From Pisolithus tinctorius (taxonomy: Eukaryota; Basidiomycota; Agaricomycetes; Boletales; Pisolithaceae), in contig JANFAH010000064.1 of assembly GCA_024663395.1 (NCBI GenBank), forward strand, positions 186,001-250,000: 64,000 bases of DNA, given 5' to 3'. Both the position numbers and the translations under genes were made by a program. How positions within the stretch are numbered: the first letter of the stretch is position 1; every line of letters begins with the position of its first letter. The notes beneath the pieces were generated by a model. That model searched no databases. It was not told the DNA's origin and saw nothing but the letters and a program-made list of their open reading frames with translations. Shown one piece after another: positions 36,501 to 51,699 of this stretch.

Positions 36501-38340
36501 CAACGAGAACTGCGCGGATGCGAGTCTCAAGCAAGGACTGATACTGGCGGACAAGGGGACCCTGGTGATAGCTGAAGAAAAGGCGAGGTCTGCACCGAAA
36601 TCAAATCTAGTTGCGATTTCGAGCCCGAAGGGTTCTGATTCCGCGATGCTAGAAGAAGCTACCGGAGTTGCCACCATCAACGACACGCCTTCTACTTTTG
36701 TCACTGTGTGCATCACTGCCACAGCTACCGACGATTCGACCTTTGCACCTCATGCGCAAAGCATTAGGAGCCGACCTTCTTCCCCAAAGTGTATGATTCC
36801 GAATGAGCAAGTCTCCGTCCGTGCCCCCGATTTCAACGATGCGGAGACGAATAGGAGGGAGAGACCAAGCCATGACAACCTTGAGGAACTTCGCAACCAG
36901 CGGTATTCTGTCTTCGACAGTCCTCCACCGGACACTCTAGGCACGCCCCCTGAATCGATATTTGTTCCTGCCCTTACACCACGACTGTCCGATCCTGAGC
37001 TCCTTTACGTTGAAGAGGAAACCGCGCTGGCCAGGGAAACTGCCCCCAGCCCCGACAGTTTCGTATACAGCGCCAGGGACGACGTTGCGGGTATCGAATT
37101 AGCATGCTTGACCCAACTAAAGTCAGACGAAGACGTCGGCAAGGTAGGTCATGTCCACTACAAAATTCCGTTAAAATCTTCGCTTCGTTCCCGTACCTTT
37201 CGTGCCACTGGTGGTACAGTTGCTCATAAAGAGGGATCCAATTATTACTGACTTTATTCAGAAGAAGAATCTAGTCTCCCTGCGGTCAAAAGGACGTGAA
37301 TCGACTCAAAACTCCGTTACAGAGACGGTCGAGCTGCCAACTTTCATAACTCCCTTATCGCACAAGCGCCACACTGTTACGTTCGCTTCCCCTATAGAGA
37401 GCCTGATGCTTCCGGATGTTCGCGTAAGAGCAGCCACGAAGTCGGACAGAAGCTTGCAGAGGCCAGTCGAACCTTTCGGGCAACGGCAACCTTGGCGTCA
37501 GGAAGGTGGGGAGCGAAAAGACGATAGGATTGTGGGGGGCGAGCGACTCAAGACTTCCTATACTTCAAAAGATGATGCCCCTTTGCCGATGCCTGTACCG
37601 AGTAAGGACCGCAAGCCTCGCAACAAGGGAACCAATCCCCTGATTGCCACCGCCACAGAAACTACTCTGTTAAAAGCAGAGACCGTATGTGAGTGAGGGT
37701 CCTTCCGCTTGATGACGACCTAGATCGAGTATCTTTATGATAGCGAATGCGTTTGCTGCACATGAGGCGATGACGGATGGAGTTGATGTCGATGATATTG
37801 TTGAGGTAAGCGATGAAGCAGTCACTATGTTCTAGCTACTCTCCTGACTCCCCTGGCTCACCTCCACCAGGTTCTGGATGACATTCATGCCGTACATAAG
37901 TTTGGGTTGGAGGGTTCCGCCATAACTTACATCTGCTTCAGGTGATTACCACAAGTATTGCCAAGAGATTCGAGAACATGAGGAAAGACGTGCGAGCTTG
38001 TCGGGGAGAACTCCTTCAAGACGTTTTGCAGGACCTGAAGATTACAGTTGCCACGAAGTAAGCGTGTTGGTTCTGTCTGTCGCGTGATACACATTCGAAT
38101 GAACTGGGCAGCGTGGAACAGTTCAACAACCTCGTTCAACTTGAAGAAGAATACTACGAATACTACGACTCAATGACGCGCCGCTGGGAAGAACTTATTC
38201 ATTGCAACGAGAGCCTTTTGTCGCATTTCAAGAACGCCGTCAAGGACCACGATCGTAGCATATCCGCGAAAACATACCCCACTTCGATTTTACCTCGCAA
38301 GCCACTCTTCTCTGATTTCAAGGACCGCTTGATGTGGTAG
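33582..38340 (+). CDS. Candidate meiotic chromosome-axis protein (Red1/SYCP2-like)
   Basis: A large protein (about 1,300 aa) over ten or more exons. The N-terminal third (33582-34900) is helical (MSTIENAVTLLRQLVGQQAA ... LTSAVLSNILGEKLSDAY ... MESLLTLFARLLSTGRV). It is followed by a beta-rich module (about 34930-35160: MVPYGHIQTVNVGTP, AVNAVVVVVGLSSAP, GEFCLTFSLGREDLSRF), which fits the ARM-like plus PH-like layout of SYCP2/Red1. The middle (35250-37800) is disordered and Ser/Pro/Thr-rich with basic patches. The C-terminus (37940-38340) is a coiled coil: ITTSIAKRFENMRKDVRACR, LVQLEEEYYEYYDSMTRRWE. This order is shared by Red1, SYCP2 and plant ASY3 axis cores. Identity is inferred from architecture, as sequence conservation in this family is very low. 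Alternative: another coiled-coil chromosome protein. Confidence 0.5.
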
Positions 38341-38776
38341 ACTGACTACCTCCGGTATCGAGATCTCAGATATCTTCTCTGGGGACTTAATTGGTACTGG
38401 TTGCCATTGTGGCGTATTGAACGATAACATCGACCGCTCAGGTTTACAGGCTATTTTTCGATTCAGTGCGCTTTGTTTAGGATGGATTGTCTCCGGCTCG
38501 TTCTCCCGACTTCGAGTACATACGTACGCCCATCCACATGTATGTGAGCATCCGCGGGTAGAAATAGGTCATGTCAGGCAAGTTTCAGACAAAGGGCTCA
38601 AGCAACCTAAGTGTAACTACCATTACTGAAAAAAGTAGTGTACGGACTGGTCGCTGGAACTGAAGTACACCCAGGTTAGGTAAAACACAACTTGCGCGAT
38701 GAGATTAGGATCGGGCTGTGAGAGAATGCCGAATTGAGTTGCAGTCGCTGCAAGCACGATCCCCACGTATTTGACG
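38341..38776. other. Intergenic gap before the aminopeptidase
   Basis: About 435 bp between the stop of the Red1-like gene and the aminopeptidase start. It contains the aminopeptidase promoter; nothing else was recognised. Confidence 0.4.
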
Positions 38777-41700
38777 ATGACTAGTGTTCCAACTGATGAT
38801 TTCCGGCTACCTCTTGATGTCAAACCAAAGCATTACGATCTCACCATCAAGACAGATTTGAATAAGGATGTCTTCGAAGGCGTCGTGAAGGTCCAGTGAG
38901 TGCCACCAGCAGCTTGCAAGCCCATGGCGGGAAGCTGCCCTGGTCTGACGCTAAACTTCTAGCTTGGAAGTCAGAAACCAGACTTCTGCCATTGTCCTGA
39001 ACGTGGCGGACCTGGAGATTTCTGATGTGGTATTGCATTCATATGCATTGAAGAGCGAACAGTCGGACACAGCAAGGTCGTTCGACGCGAGAAGCGAACG
39101 AGGTATCTTTTGTTTTCCTAACGTCCTGCCTGCCGCATCCGAGGCTACGCTTTCCATTAAATTTACTGGAAAGCTTGCTGGTTCCATGATGGGGTATTAC
39201 AAGTCATCTTTCCAACATGATGGTTCAACCAAATCCTATGCCCTTACGCAGTTTGAGGTAGGTATTTCCAATGTTCCTATGGTTGGTTCTGATCCGACTG
39301 CGTTGTGGAGCCTACTGCTGCAAGGCGTGCGTTTCCTTGCTGGGACGAACCTCTTCTCAAGGCTACATTCGCAATTGCCATGATCTCTCGTGCTGGTACT
39401 ACCAATTTGAGCAACATGCCTGCGATCTCGGAAGAGATGTACACTACAGGAGTGGCAGACACCGAGGACAAGGCTCTTTCGGCGCTTCTCTCTAAGCTTA
39501 GTTTCCACAACGAGGATCAAGACAAAGATGAGTGGAAGATCACGAGGTTCATGACAACCCCACCAGTAGGTTCAGTCCAGGCTGTGCAAATAAGGATTTT
39601 AGGCTTGACATGAACACACACGATAGATGTCGCCGTACATCGTTGCGTTCGCCAATGGAAAGTTTTCGTATCTTGAGGGTTCCTATAAGAGCCCCTTAAG
39701 TGGGACTGTTCGTCCTCTCCGCGTCTACAGTGAGTTACACTGTGAAGAGGCAGTCGCATTATTTCTAAGCGTTGCAGGCACTCCGGACGTTATCAAGCAG
39801 ACGCAATATGCCCTCGAGGTCAAGGCTAAAGTGATCCCGTACTATGAACGGATTTTCGACATCGAGTATCCTTTGCCCAAGTTGGATACGTTGGTCGTGA
39901 GCTCGTCACTTTCTAAAGTTTTGCCCCGATTATGATGTTATAATGCGAAGGCACATGATTTTGACGCTGGTGCGATGGAAAATTGGGTATAGTGATGAAT
40001 TGCTTGTGCGTGCAGCTTGTTGATGCCTGCTTCGCTGTCAGGGCCTTATTACTGGTCGCACGAGTGCTTTCTTGCTGGACCCAGACAGGGTGGACGTGGC
40101 TACGAAAAAGCGTGTCACAGTCTTCCAGTCACATGAGGTTGCTCACATGTGGTGGGTTTTTTGTTCATGGTGCATGGTGTATCTACACGACCTCCTCCTG
40201 TAGGTTTGGGAACATAACCACGATGGAGTGGTGGGACTACCTATATTTGAATGAAGGTGATTGATTTGTATTTTTACAGTGATTTGGAGCTCATTCTAGC
40301 GCAAAGGCTTTGCGACCTTGGTATGTGAAGCTTGTAACCAGTCTAACAGCGAGTTAAGATGTCGTTCGAGATGGGAGAAGTGATTATTGTTGGTACGTGT
40401 TTTTGCTTGTCCGACATAACGTGAGCTTAGTTTCGTAGACAAGTGGGTTCCATCCCCCGATTTCCCACCAAGTAACGTTGATGTCATGCTCTGAAGGATA
40501 TACCCCGAGTGGAAGGTGGATTCTGAGTTCATCTCCGAGAATTTGAACGAAGCCCTCGAGCTCGATGCTAAACTGTCTTCGCATCCCATCGAAGTTCACT
40601 GTCCCGATGCGAACCAGATCAACCAGGTTCAGTTCACTACCTTGGGAATGACACTTCTTAAGCTCACCCAGTCGATAGATTTTCGACTCTTTGTCATACG
40701 CGAAGGCTGCCTCTGGTGCGTTTATATCAGTGTTTAACTCGACTCCTGACGATGTTGGAAATAGTACTGCGAATGCTTTCCAACCACGTTGGGCAGGAGC
40801 GATTCCTAAAGGGGGTTTCAATCTACCTAAAGAAGCACTTGTATGCAAATACCGTTACCAAGGATCTTTGGGAGGGAATCAGTGAATCAACAGGTGGGTG
40901 AAATTTCGTTGGTGCGTTGTCTTTAGGTCCACAAAGCTGGATTAGGTATCAACGTGTCCCAGTTGATGGACAATTGGATCACAAAGGTAACTTGGGTTTA
41001 TGAATAATCACAACAATCAAGGCTTTCTGAACTTATAGACTGGCTTCCCAATCTTGTCTGTCACGGAGACGAAGGATGGCATCCACGTTCGTCAAGATAG
41101 GTTCCTCGAGACAGGACCGGCAGAGGAGCAGGATAACCAAACCATTTGGTTCGTTGGTCTGGCCTTCGGCCTCCCTCTGGCTGACGGGTGACAGGTTGAT
41201 CCCGCTGGCTCTGCTGTCGGTCGATGAAACAGGGAAAGCAAAAGTTGACAGCTTAGTTCTCGATACGCGCGAAGCTTCGTTTAGCATTAACACGGAGGGA
41301 CATTTCAAACTGAATGCAGGTACATTTGGTGTCTGTAAGTCTCGATATCGTTTCAACGGATTTACCATCTGTTTAAAGCTTAAATAGATAGAGTGCATTA
41401 TTTGGACGAACGGCTCTATAGAATAGCCCGTGAGGCAGCTGAGGGTGACAACGTATTTTCCCTTAATGATCGCATTGGGCTCGTGCACGACGCTATGGCA
41501 CTTGCGAAATCTGGGTACGCAAGCGTCAGTAGTGCTTTAACCGTAGTTGAAATCTTTAAGGGAGAGAAAGAATGTAAGTTTCCTTCCATAAAACACCGAG
41601 ACCTTGACCTTTTATTGACAGCAATTGTCTGTAACAGTCTTAGTCTGGGATTCTATCTCGATGAACCTGCACTTGTTGGTGTCTACGTGGTGGGAACACG

Positions 41701-42850
41701 AAGACGTAACGCTTGGTTTAAACAAATTCAGACGTGTAACTCGTGGTTTACTTGGTTACATCTGCATACTCACTGTAAACAGGATCTCTTCGTGCCCCTC
41801 GTGAAACGACTCGGATACGAATATTCTTCGTCTGATTCAATTGATATCTCGCAGTTACGTACTCGAGCTATTGAGCAAGCAGCTAATGCTGGTGATTCTG
41901 AGTGAGTTGGGTGCCTGTTTTTACGGGAAATTGTCTAACTAATGTTCCTCGAGTATCATCGTGGAGCTCCAGCGACGTTTCAAGCGCTATATGGAGAGTA
42001 GGGATCGTGCGATGATACCTGCTGATTTGTTCAGGATTAGCATCATAACAGTGAGCAACTGACTCAGAACTTACTGGCATTGTCATTCATTTTGAATAGG
42101 CTGTTAAAGAGGGCGGGCGAAAAGAATACGAGTTCGCCAAGGCACTGTACGAAAGTCCAACTACACCCCCGTCAGAAAGTATTTCTGCCATGTGAGTCAT
42201 GTCAGGTAAACTACATCCGTTTGGGTGCAGACTTCGCCTGTAGGTACGCCATGTGCGCCAGCCAAGACGCGTCATGCATCAAAGATACCTTCCCGTACAT
42301 CTTGAATGGAGTGAGAAAGCAAGATGTTATTTACTTCCTTTTGGGCCTGCAGAGGAATCATCAGACAAGACGCAGTTCAGCCAGCTTCGTCATGGATAAC
42401 TTCTCTGAAGTGAGTCGCGTTGCTATGGTGTGACTGTCTATACTGATGTTCTCACAGCTCGAAAAGCGGTTTGAAGGCAATTTCTCGTTCAAGGATGTGA
42501 TTTCGGTAGGTGGCATAAGACTGAACGGGGTAACAAAGCTTCATGCACTGCAGGACACATTTTGCAATCTGAACACGCAGGCGGATTATGAGAGGCTTGA
42601 AGAGTTCTTCAAGGCATGGCATCTTTTCGTGTTCTAACTCATCGATCTGCGATTCATGAACCATCCGACGATAGGACAAGGACACTTCACGGTACCATTA
42701 TGCGCTTTCGCAAACAATGGACACTCTTCGGGCGTCGATTGCATGGATCAACGTAGGTCATTTCGAGCGACAGATGATATAGGCTAACGGGTCGCTCTCC
42801 AGCGTTCCACCACGGATATTGTAGGTTGGCTGGCGAAGCGGGGGGTATGA
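38777..42850 (+). CDS. M1 family zinc aminopeptidase (AAP1/APE2, puromycin-sensitive type)
   Basis: Cytosolic metallopeptidase that removes N-terminal residues from peptides. It starts [20 protein letters not shown], the usual M1 opening. The substrate motif GAMENWG is at about 39970-39990. The zinc site HEVAHMW is split from [18 protein letters not shown] by an intron, together giving HExxH-x18-E. The thermolysin-like and HEAT-like C-terminal parts follow ([28 protein letters not shown]-type region, [84 protein letters not shown]). The protein ends [11 protein letters not shown] at 42850. I count about 20 introns. The apparent break near 40440 disappears with a donor at gtgttt, giving VIIVGTIYPEW. 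Confidence 0.92.
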
Positions 42851-43026
42851 GTTGATGACATAATGAAATGGTGTAACATGCTTTGTATGGTAAATGACTG
42901 TTAGCGGTAGCGTCGTGGCCAGAAAGACGATAACCAAGGAATACTCGGATGGCTCTTGCCTGATCCTGTTTTTCTTTTCCTGGAGCCGAAGTTAGTGTGC
43001 AAGACAGGAGAAATTTGGTGGGGAGG

Positions 43027-45304
43027 ATGCCAGCGTTCGACCCTGTACGCGATGCTGTTTTGAATTCACCCGTCACTCAGTCACTTGCTCTGCCATATAA
43101 CACCCATATCCAAGACACTGACCTCGACAGACAAGAAAGGCATTCCACTGACATTCCTTCCCCGTCCTCGTCGCGCCCGTCGTCGCGTGCAACCGGCAGC
43201 CCCTCTCTCACGCGACGGGCCACCGATCTCGCTGTTCTACTCAATTTCGACACCCAGGCACCTCGCACGCCGAGCTCGGCAAAACCATCCAGTTTGTCCC
43301 ATCTATTACTCTTCGATGACGATTCGAGCACCACGGTTTCATCGACGTCGACTATGGAAGTCGATACGCTAAGCGGTGTGCAGTCGTTGCGCCGCCGGGG
43401 CACTAACCTTCCGACTCTCGATATTCCTCGTGAAGATGTGGATAACCAGGCGCAGCCTTCTCCACGCCAACTCTCTACCGCTTCATCTCGGTCTTTTCCC
43501 GCCCAGCAGGCCGACACAGCCTCTCATGCTACCTCAGCCTCCTCCGCCTCGCGTATGTTTCCTTCTTCACCTCTTGCACGTTCCCCAGTCTTGTCTTCCT
43601 CTCGACCATCGACATCCTCCTCCAACCCTTCCCTGTTATTTTCAGCGTCAGGTGTAGTCAAAACCGCTTCCCCTGTCATGTCGCAGCCACCCCGACCCGT
43701 CGCTTCTTCTGTCCCTTACAACCCTCGCAACCGTAGAACGCCTGCGGGGTCCGTACTTGTGCCCATGACACCTCAAGAGATCGAGATGTATAAGCACTAC
43801 CGCGGCATTGGCACTCAGAGCCTCCTTGCAAAGCGTAAACGAAGTCGTGGCACATCTCCAGATGACCCCTCTGTTCGTGCCGCCAAGCGCCACGCTGGAG
43901 ACGTCGGAAGGGTAGTCGAACACTGTAAGTCTGCATCCTATACATTAGTCTACACATATTGCTCGGTCCATGGCACTAGTTTTCCGTTACTCATGCTTAA
44001 AACAATGTGCAGACAACTTGCGTCCGGAAGTTGGTGTCAAGCAGCGCCTGAGATCGCCGATCATCGGGCTGAAGAATTTCAATAACTGGGTAAAGTCTGT
44101 GCTCATTACCCGTTTCGCTCACCCGGTCCTCGCTACTTCTACCACTAAATCCATTGACGGGCCAAGTGGAGGGCGTGGCAAAGTACTTGACATGGGATGT
44201 GGAAAAGGAGGTGATCTCGTCAAGTGGGAGAAAGCCCGTATCCGGGAATTGATTGGTGTGGGCACGTATCATTATATTGTTAACATCCTATTGTGTTGCT
44301 TATTGACCATGGCAGACATCGCCGATGTTTCTATTGAGCAGGCTCGTGACCGCTGGAAAGGCATGCGTCCTCCTCGTTTTGCAGCATCCTTTGCTGCGCT
44401 GGACTGCTATACGGAATCGCTTTCTAAAGCTTTTCCGCCAGAGAAACTTGCTCAACCCTTTGACGTCGTGTCTATGCAGTTTTGTATGCACTACGCATTT
44501 GAAACTGCCGAAAAGGCACGGTGTATGCTTCAGAATATCAGCCAATGGCTACGAAAAGGGGGGGCTTTTCTTGGCACAATTCCCAACGCCGACTACCTCT
44601 TGTACGCGCATGTTGTAATCTTCGTTTTCAAAGTGTCTGACAAGAGTCAACTGTAGAGAACGTCTAGATAGCCTCCCGTCCTCAGCAACGGACCTATCGT
44701 TCGGTAACTCAGTATATAAAATTCGATTTGAGGACCGACGGTCGAGACGGTTGTTCGGTCACCGGTATTATTTCTGGCTTCAAGACGCGGTGGATGACGT
44801 GCCAGAGTACATTGTATGCTGGGATAAATTCGTCGAGTATGTTGCTCTCAATTTATTCATTATTGTGTGCGCATGGCAGTTTCATGGACCGTTTTTGATT
44901 TACCGTTGCATTGTAATCTGATCGTCCTCGCCGAGAGACGTTTGTACCCAAAGCAAATGGTGTTCCTACGGCTTACATGAAATCTGCCAATGCTCTTTGT
45001 TTCCATCGTAACCCAATATTCTGGAACACTACTGACCCCGCTTTGCAGACTCGCTGCCGAATATGCCTTGTACCCGATCTACAAGGAGGAGTTCCACCAG
45101 ATCTTCGCTGAGCACCGAGATGAAGAGGAATTCAAATCGCTAATGTTGCGTATGAAGGTTGTTGATGCCAATGGTGAGAGCGCGATGGACGAAGAGCAAT
45201 GGGAAGCTGCCAGTCAGTCTCTTCAACTTGATTTCTGTGTCGTCCATGCTGATTTCGTGTTACCCGCAGATATTTATATTGGGTTTGCATTTGAAAAGAG
45301 ATGA
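43027..45304 (+). CDS. ABD1: mRNA cap guanine-N7 methyltransferase
   Basis: Nuclear enzyme that N7-methylates the GpppN cap using S-adenosylmethionine. MPAFDPVRDAVLNSP at 43027 is the best start; an in-frame ATG at 42997 is less typical. A long Ser/Pro-rich N-terminal region runs to 43920. The catalytic domain begins NLRPEVGVKQRLRSPIIGLK and NFNNWVKSVLI. The SAM-binding motif is VLDMGCGKGGDLVKWEKA (44185-44235). Next, DIADVSIEQARDRW is joined over an intron, followed by DVVSMQFCMHYAFET (cap-binding/catalytic loop) and LRKGGAFLGTIPNADYLL. The C-terminal exons include KEEFHQIFAEHRDEEEF and end YIGFAFEKR at 45304. It is convergent with RSP5 (287 bp between stops). Confidence 0.92.
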
Positions 45305-45590
45305 TCAGCCGGCGTTCGTTCGGTTCGTGCTACCTTATGTAATCCGGTATGCTAGTTCTTATTGGCCGTACTGTATTTTCTCGGAATCGAAGTTTCATCA
45401 CATCCTGCAATATATAAGCATCCTTAACAGTATGGCCATAGCTACAACAAGTAACGGTGAAGGGTAAATGGCCTGGAATTCCGCAGCTCCGGAAAAAAAA
45501 AGTAGGTAATAGCAGTATAGCATGGTACTGAACAGAAAGAAGCAGAAGGAAAGCATATGTTGTGAATGGCGTAGCCCGCATAGGTTATTC

Positions 45591-48581
<2,991 letters not shown>

Positions 48582-49220
48582 CGGACTAAGCGATGCGTCA
48601 AATAGACCCAATAAGAAGTGTGATCCCGGCTCTTTCTTGTATCACTGAGCAGTCTTGGACGATTCCAGAGGGTGTTTTGGCGCCGTACAGCACGATGACG
48701 AGCAAGACCAAACCCAGCTTGGCCGACGGCCGTTTTCAGACGCCGATTGCAGTGCTAAGCTGCCGGCACACTTCGGCATCGTCCACCTCTGCGCATCGAC
48801 CGCAGCCTCAGTGGTGTGGGACGATCTTATTAGCTGACTGCGCGTTCTGAGCAGATAGACTGTTTAAAGGGTTTATCGTTGTAATGTATCGCTGTGAACC
48901 CAGTTACTCTGATGCGGCATGTGTGTCAATTGTCTAGTCTTCAGAGGACGGACACAATTATCACTGTAAATTGCTCCGTTTGTCTTGATCGTCCATTGAA
49001 CAGTATCGCGTGCTCGTATTGAGCGGTCCGCCCGACAAAGGACACTGTATTAGGTTACTTTAGGCGTTGAGTGGCAGACCTCCAAGCCCAAGTGGGAACT
49101 TCGACCAACGACGTCACCATTCCCCGAACCAGTGCATACCCGTCGCCAGTCCACGTTTCAACGTTCACACCAGAGAAAGATGTTGTCGGTGGAGTCGCCT
49201 TTACATATAGTAGGTCATCC
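48582..49220. other. Divergent intergenic region RSP5 / MIT protein
   Basis: About 640 bp between divergent start codons, containing both promoters. No exons or repeats were recognised; the plus frames at 48593-48850 and 49071 look accidental. Confidence 0.4.
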
Positions 49221-50847
49221 ATGGGTCCGGTGTCGTCCTTTCTGAGTGACGATTTGACCCCTTGCATAGGCACACCAGCATGCAGCGAGCGCGGAAGACT
49301 ACCGCAACGAGGGACTACTAGTCAAAGCAGCAGAAGAGCACTTCAGTGCTGCAAAAGCATTCATGGAGTGCGAAGAGAAGTCGAATGACAGCAACGTATG
49401 ATGCAGCCGTCACATATTCCGCTCGATACAGCTAGTGACCGGAGTGTCTCTAGACGAAGCGAACGCTCTACTTGCTCTACAGCGAGCATGTAAAAGCAGG
49501 TAAAGAACTTGAACGAAGAATAACCAAGTTACGGGACGAGGGGAAAGATCCTACCCTACCCCAGAAAGTGTTACCGCGAAATGTCCCAGCGTATTCAGGT
49601 CATGCAGTCGGCGGTCCCAGCACTATACTCCGTCCGTCGTATATTCACCAGAATCCCAACAACGATTCTAGTGCTTCCGTGCGACTCACGGACTCGCACA
49701 ACAACGTCGACGAGTCCTTCATGGTTCTTGGCCAGAGGGTGAGTCTACAGATATGCCATGATCGTTTCACTGTGTGATTATACGATGCTCAGTCGGACCC
49801 CGGGGATGCATTCAACAATTTCTGGAATATAATGGAAGGCATGCTAGACAACCTGTCTCAGCCCGTGGCATTTGCGACAGCTCCGCTTGCCACGGAGGTG
49901 GGCATGCCGAGCAAGCAAGGTTCTCGACGAGACTATGGTTCGAGCAGCGATACTGATCGCGAAGAACCCTTTGTAACCAAATTTTCTCGAAGGCTGGGGC
50001 TCGCTTCCGCTTCCAAGTCAAGTGAGCTTTACCAACTATTTCTGTCTGTCTCGTTGAATATCTTTTAAAAGAAGACATACTGATTGAGGAAACGGAGGAA
50101 GAAGTCTTAGTTGACGAAGGTTTGCCGCGATTCCGTCGGTTACAATTCTAAACTTACAAGACAAGGTAACGACTTATCGGAGTCATTCTATCTGGTTCCC
50201 CCAGAACCGGAACAGTCATTCCCAGCGCTTAAGAAAGAGAATGCCGCTCTCAAACGCGAAGTAGACGAGATGCAAAAACGTTTAGCAGCAGCCGAGCGAA
50301 TGCTGCAAATGCGCAAGGAACAAGATCAGCAATTGCGCGACAGCATAGTACTTGCTCGGCAACAGGTACGATCATTGGGTGAATCCCAAACATACTCAAC
50401 ATTCCCTTCTCAGGCTCAACGTGCGATGGGAGCGTCCTTAGTGCTACAGCGAACTGGCGGCCAATCGTCACCCGTGGATTTCTCTGCACTGAATATCAAT
50501 CTACCACCAGTTCCGGCACCTGTGACGGCACTCAACGCAGGAAGGGATCGAGAAGCTCAGCACGTGCGTAGGATCAGGGAATTAGAGGAAGAACTTAGAA
50601 ATCTACGCGTGGACAATGACAAACAAGTGCGTTACTACTGCGACAGCTATGTCCACCTGATACTCAGATTTCTCCACAGAAGATAATGATTGCACGTTTC
50701 CGAGAACGATGGGAGAAATTAAAAGAGTCTGCCAAGCGAAAAAAAGACGCCAAAATTGCCGAGGGTGCCAGAACAGGCATCAGCGAACGTATTGAAGAGG
50801 AGCCTGACGCTGAACGCGAGTTGGACGACGGAGGCAGGCGTCATTGA
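49221..50847 (+). CDS. MIT-domain and coiled-coil protein, possible ATG38/NRBF2-type
   Basis: The N-terminal MIT domain starts just after a short first exon (MGP at 49221 is the best but uncertain start): AHQHAASAEDYRNEGLLVKA, then EEHFSAAKAFMECEEKSNDS, and across an intron TLYLLYSEHVKAGKELERRI. A Ser/Asn-rich linker follows, then VDESFMVLGQR, WNIMEGMLDNLSQPVAFATA, and a C-terminal coiled coil (ALKKENAALKREVDEMQKRL; REAQHVRRIRELEEELRNLR; IARFRERWEKLKESAKRKKD), with the stop at 50847. MIT plus a C-terminal coiled coil is the layout of Atg38/NRBF2, the dimeric subunit of the autophagy PI3-kinase complex I. That identity is inferred; other MIT proteins of endosomal sorting are possible. Confidence 0.6.
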
Positions 50848-51035
50848 ATTTTATACCCATATTATATTTATCCCATGTAGTTTAGCCGACAGGCGAACTG
50901 TCTTACAATTTGAAATCTCTATCGCTGGCCAAGAGCCTACTGCGCTCTCGTAGGCACGATTGAGGGAAAGCAGACTGCTCAAGACAACATGGGAAAAGTG
51001 TCGAAAAAATGGGAATGAAGGGAAAAAATACAATA

Positions 51036-51699
51036 TTAGGCTGTCGTTGGTGCGAATAGAGCGAAATCGAGTATGTGAAAAGACGACACCAATGTTTGGA
51101 AGTCAGACTTTATGGCATCCCGGTCCACCAACCCTGTGGATTCGGTTGGGATGCTGGCCGAGACCACGACATCTGCTGTCGCCTTGGACGTGGCAATGCG
51201 GAACAATGCGATCAGGATGTCCACTTCATTTGCTTGCGGTTGGTTGAACTTCCGCGCTTTCTGACGACCGTACAGGAACATGGGAGATGGCGTAAGATCG
51301 TCAGAAGTTATCGCCTTCTTTGGCTCCAATTGCAATGCGCGTATCTCTGTTATTTCTTTATCGATAGCCCCATTTTCTTCTGCCAGTACATCGAAGTGGT
51401 ATCTTCGCCCGGTATGGTGTCAGGGGTAGGACTGTGAGGCTGACTTACAAACATTACCTCGCTGCCTCTGCATCATCTTCCGGTGGAACCCTTTGCAACA
51501 CCTCTATCGAAAGAAACGCATCTGATTTGGGGTACAGGAAGGCTTCCTGTGAATCTGGAACTTGTCGGATGTCTCTATCGATCGTTATCGCTGAGTTCAG
51601 TGTTAGATCAGAACACGTACGAGACATCCAAAACTGCGCTTGGGAGGATAGCCGTTACTGCACCACCAAAGAGCGCTCTGGATGTCCCTTCCGTGCCAT
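51036..51699 (-). CDS. MOG1: Ran-binding nuclear import factor MOG1
   Basis: MOG1 binds Ran/Gsp1 and promotes nucleotide release for nuclear protein import. The N-terminal block is ALFGGAVTAILPSAVLDVS, then across an intron DIRQVPDSQEAFLYPKSDAF and LSIEVLQRVPPEDDAEAAR. A further exon reads YHFDVLAEENGAIDKEITEI. The C-terminal exon gives DILIALFRIATSKATADVVV, SASIPTESTG, and FQTLVSSFHILDFALFA. The order and motifs match MOG1 (about 200 aa). The start codon is unresolved: the only nearby ATG (51697-51699) is one base out of frame with ALFGG, so a short upstream exon or a one-base sequence error is likely. The right edge is approximate. Confidence 0.8.

Noticed and set aside
40430..40505. Apparent frameshift in the M1 aminopeptidase
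   Set aside because: A donor at gtgttt (after ggtac) joins in frame to give VIIVGTIYPEWK; the gene is intact.
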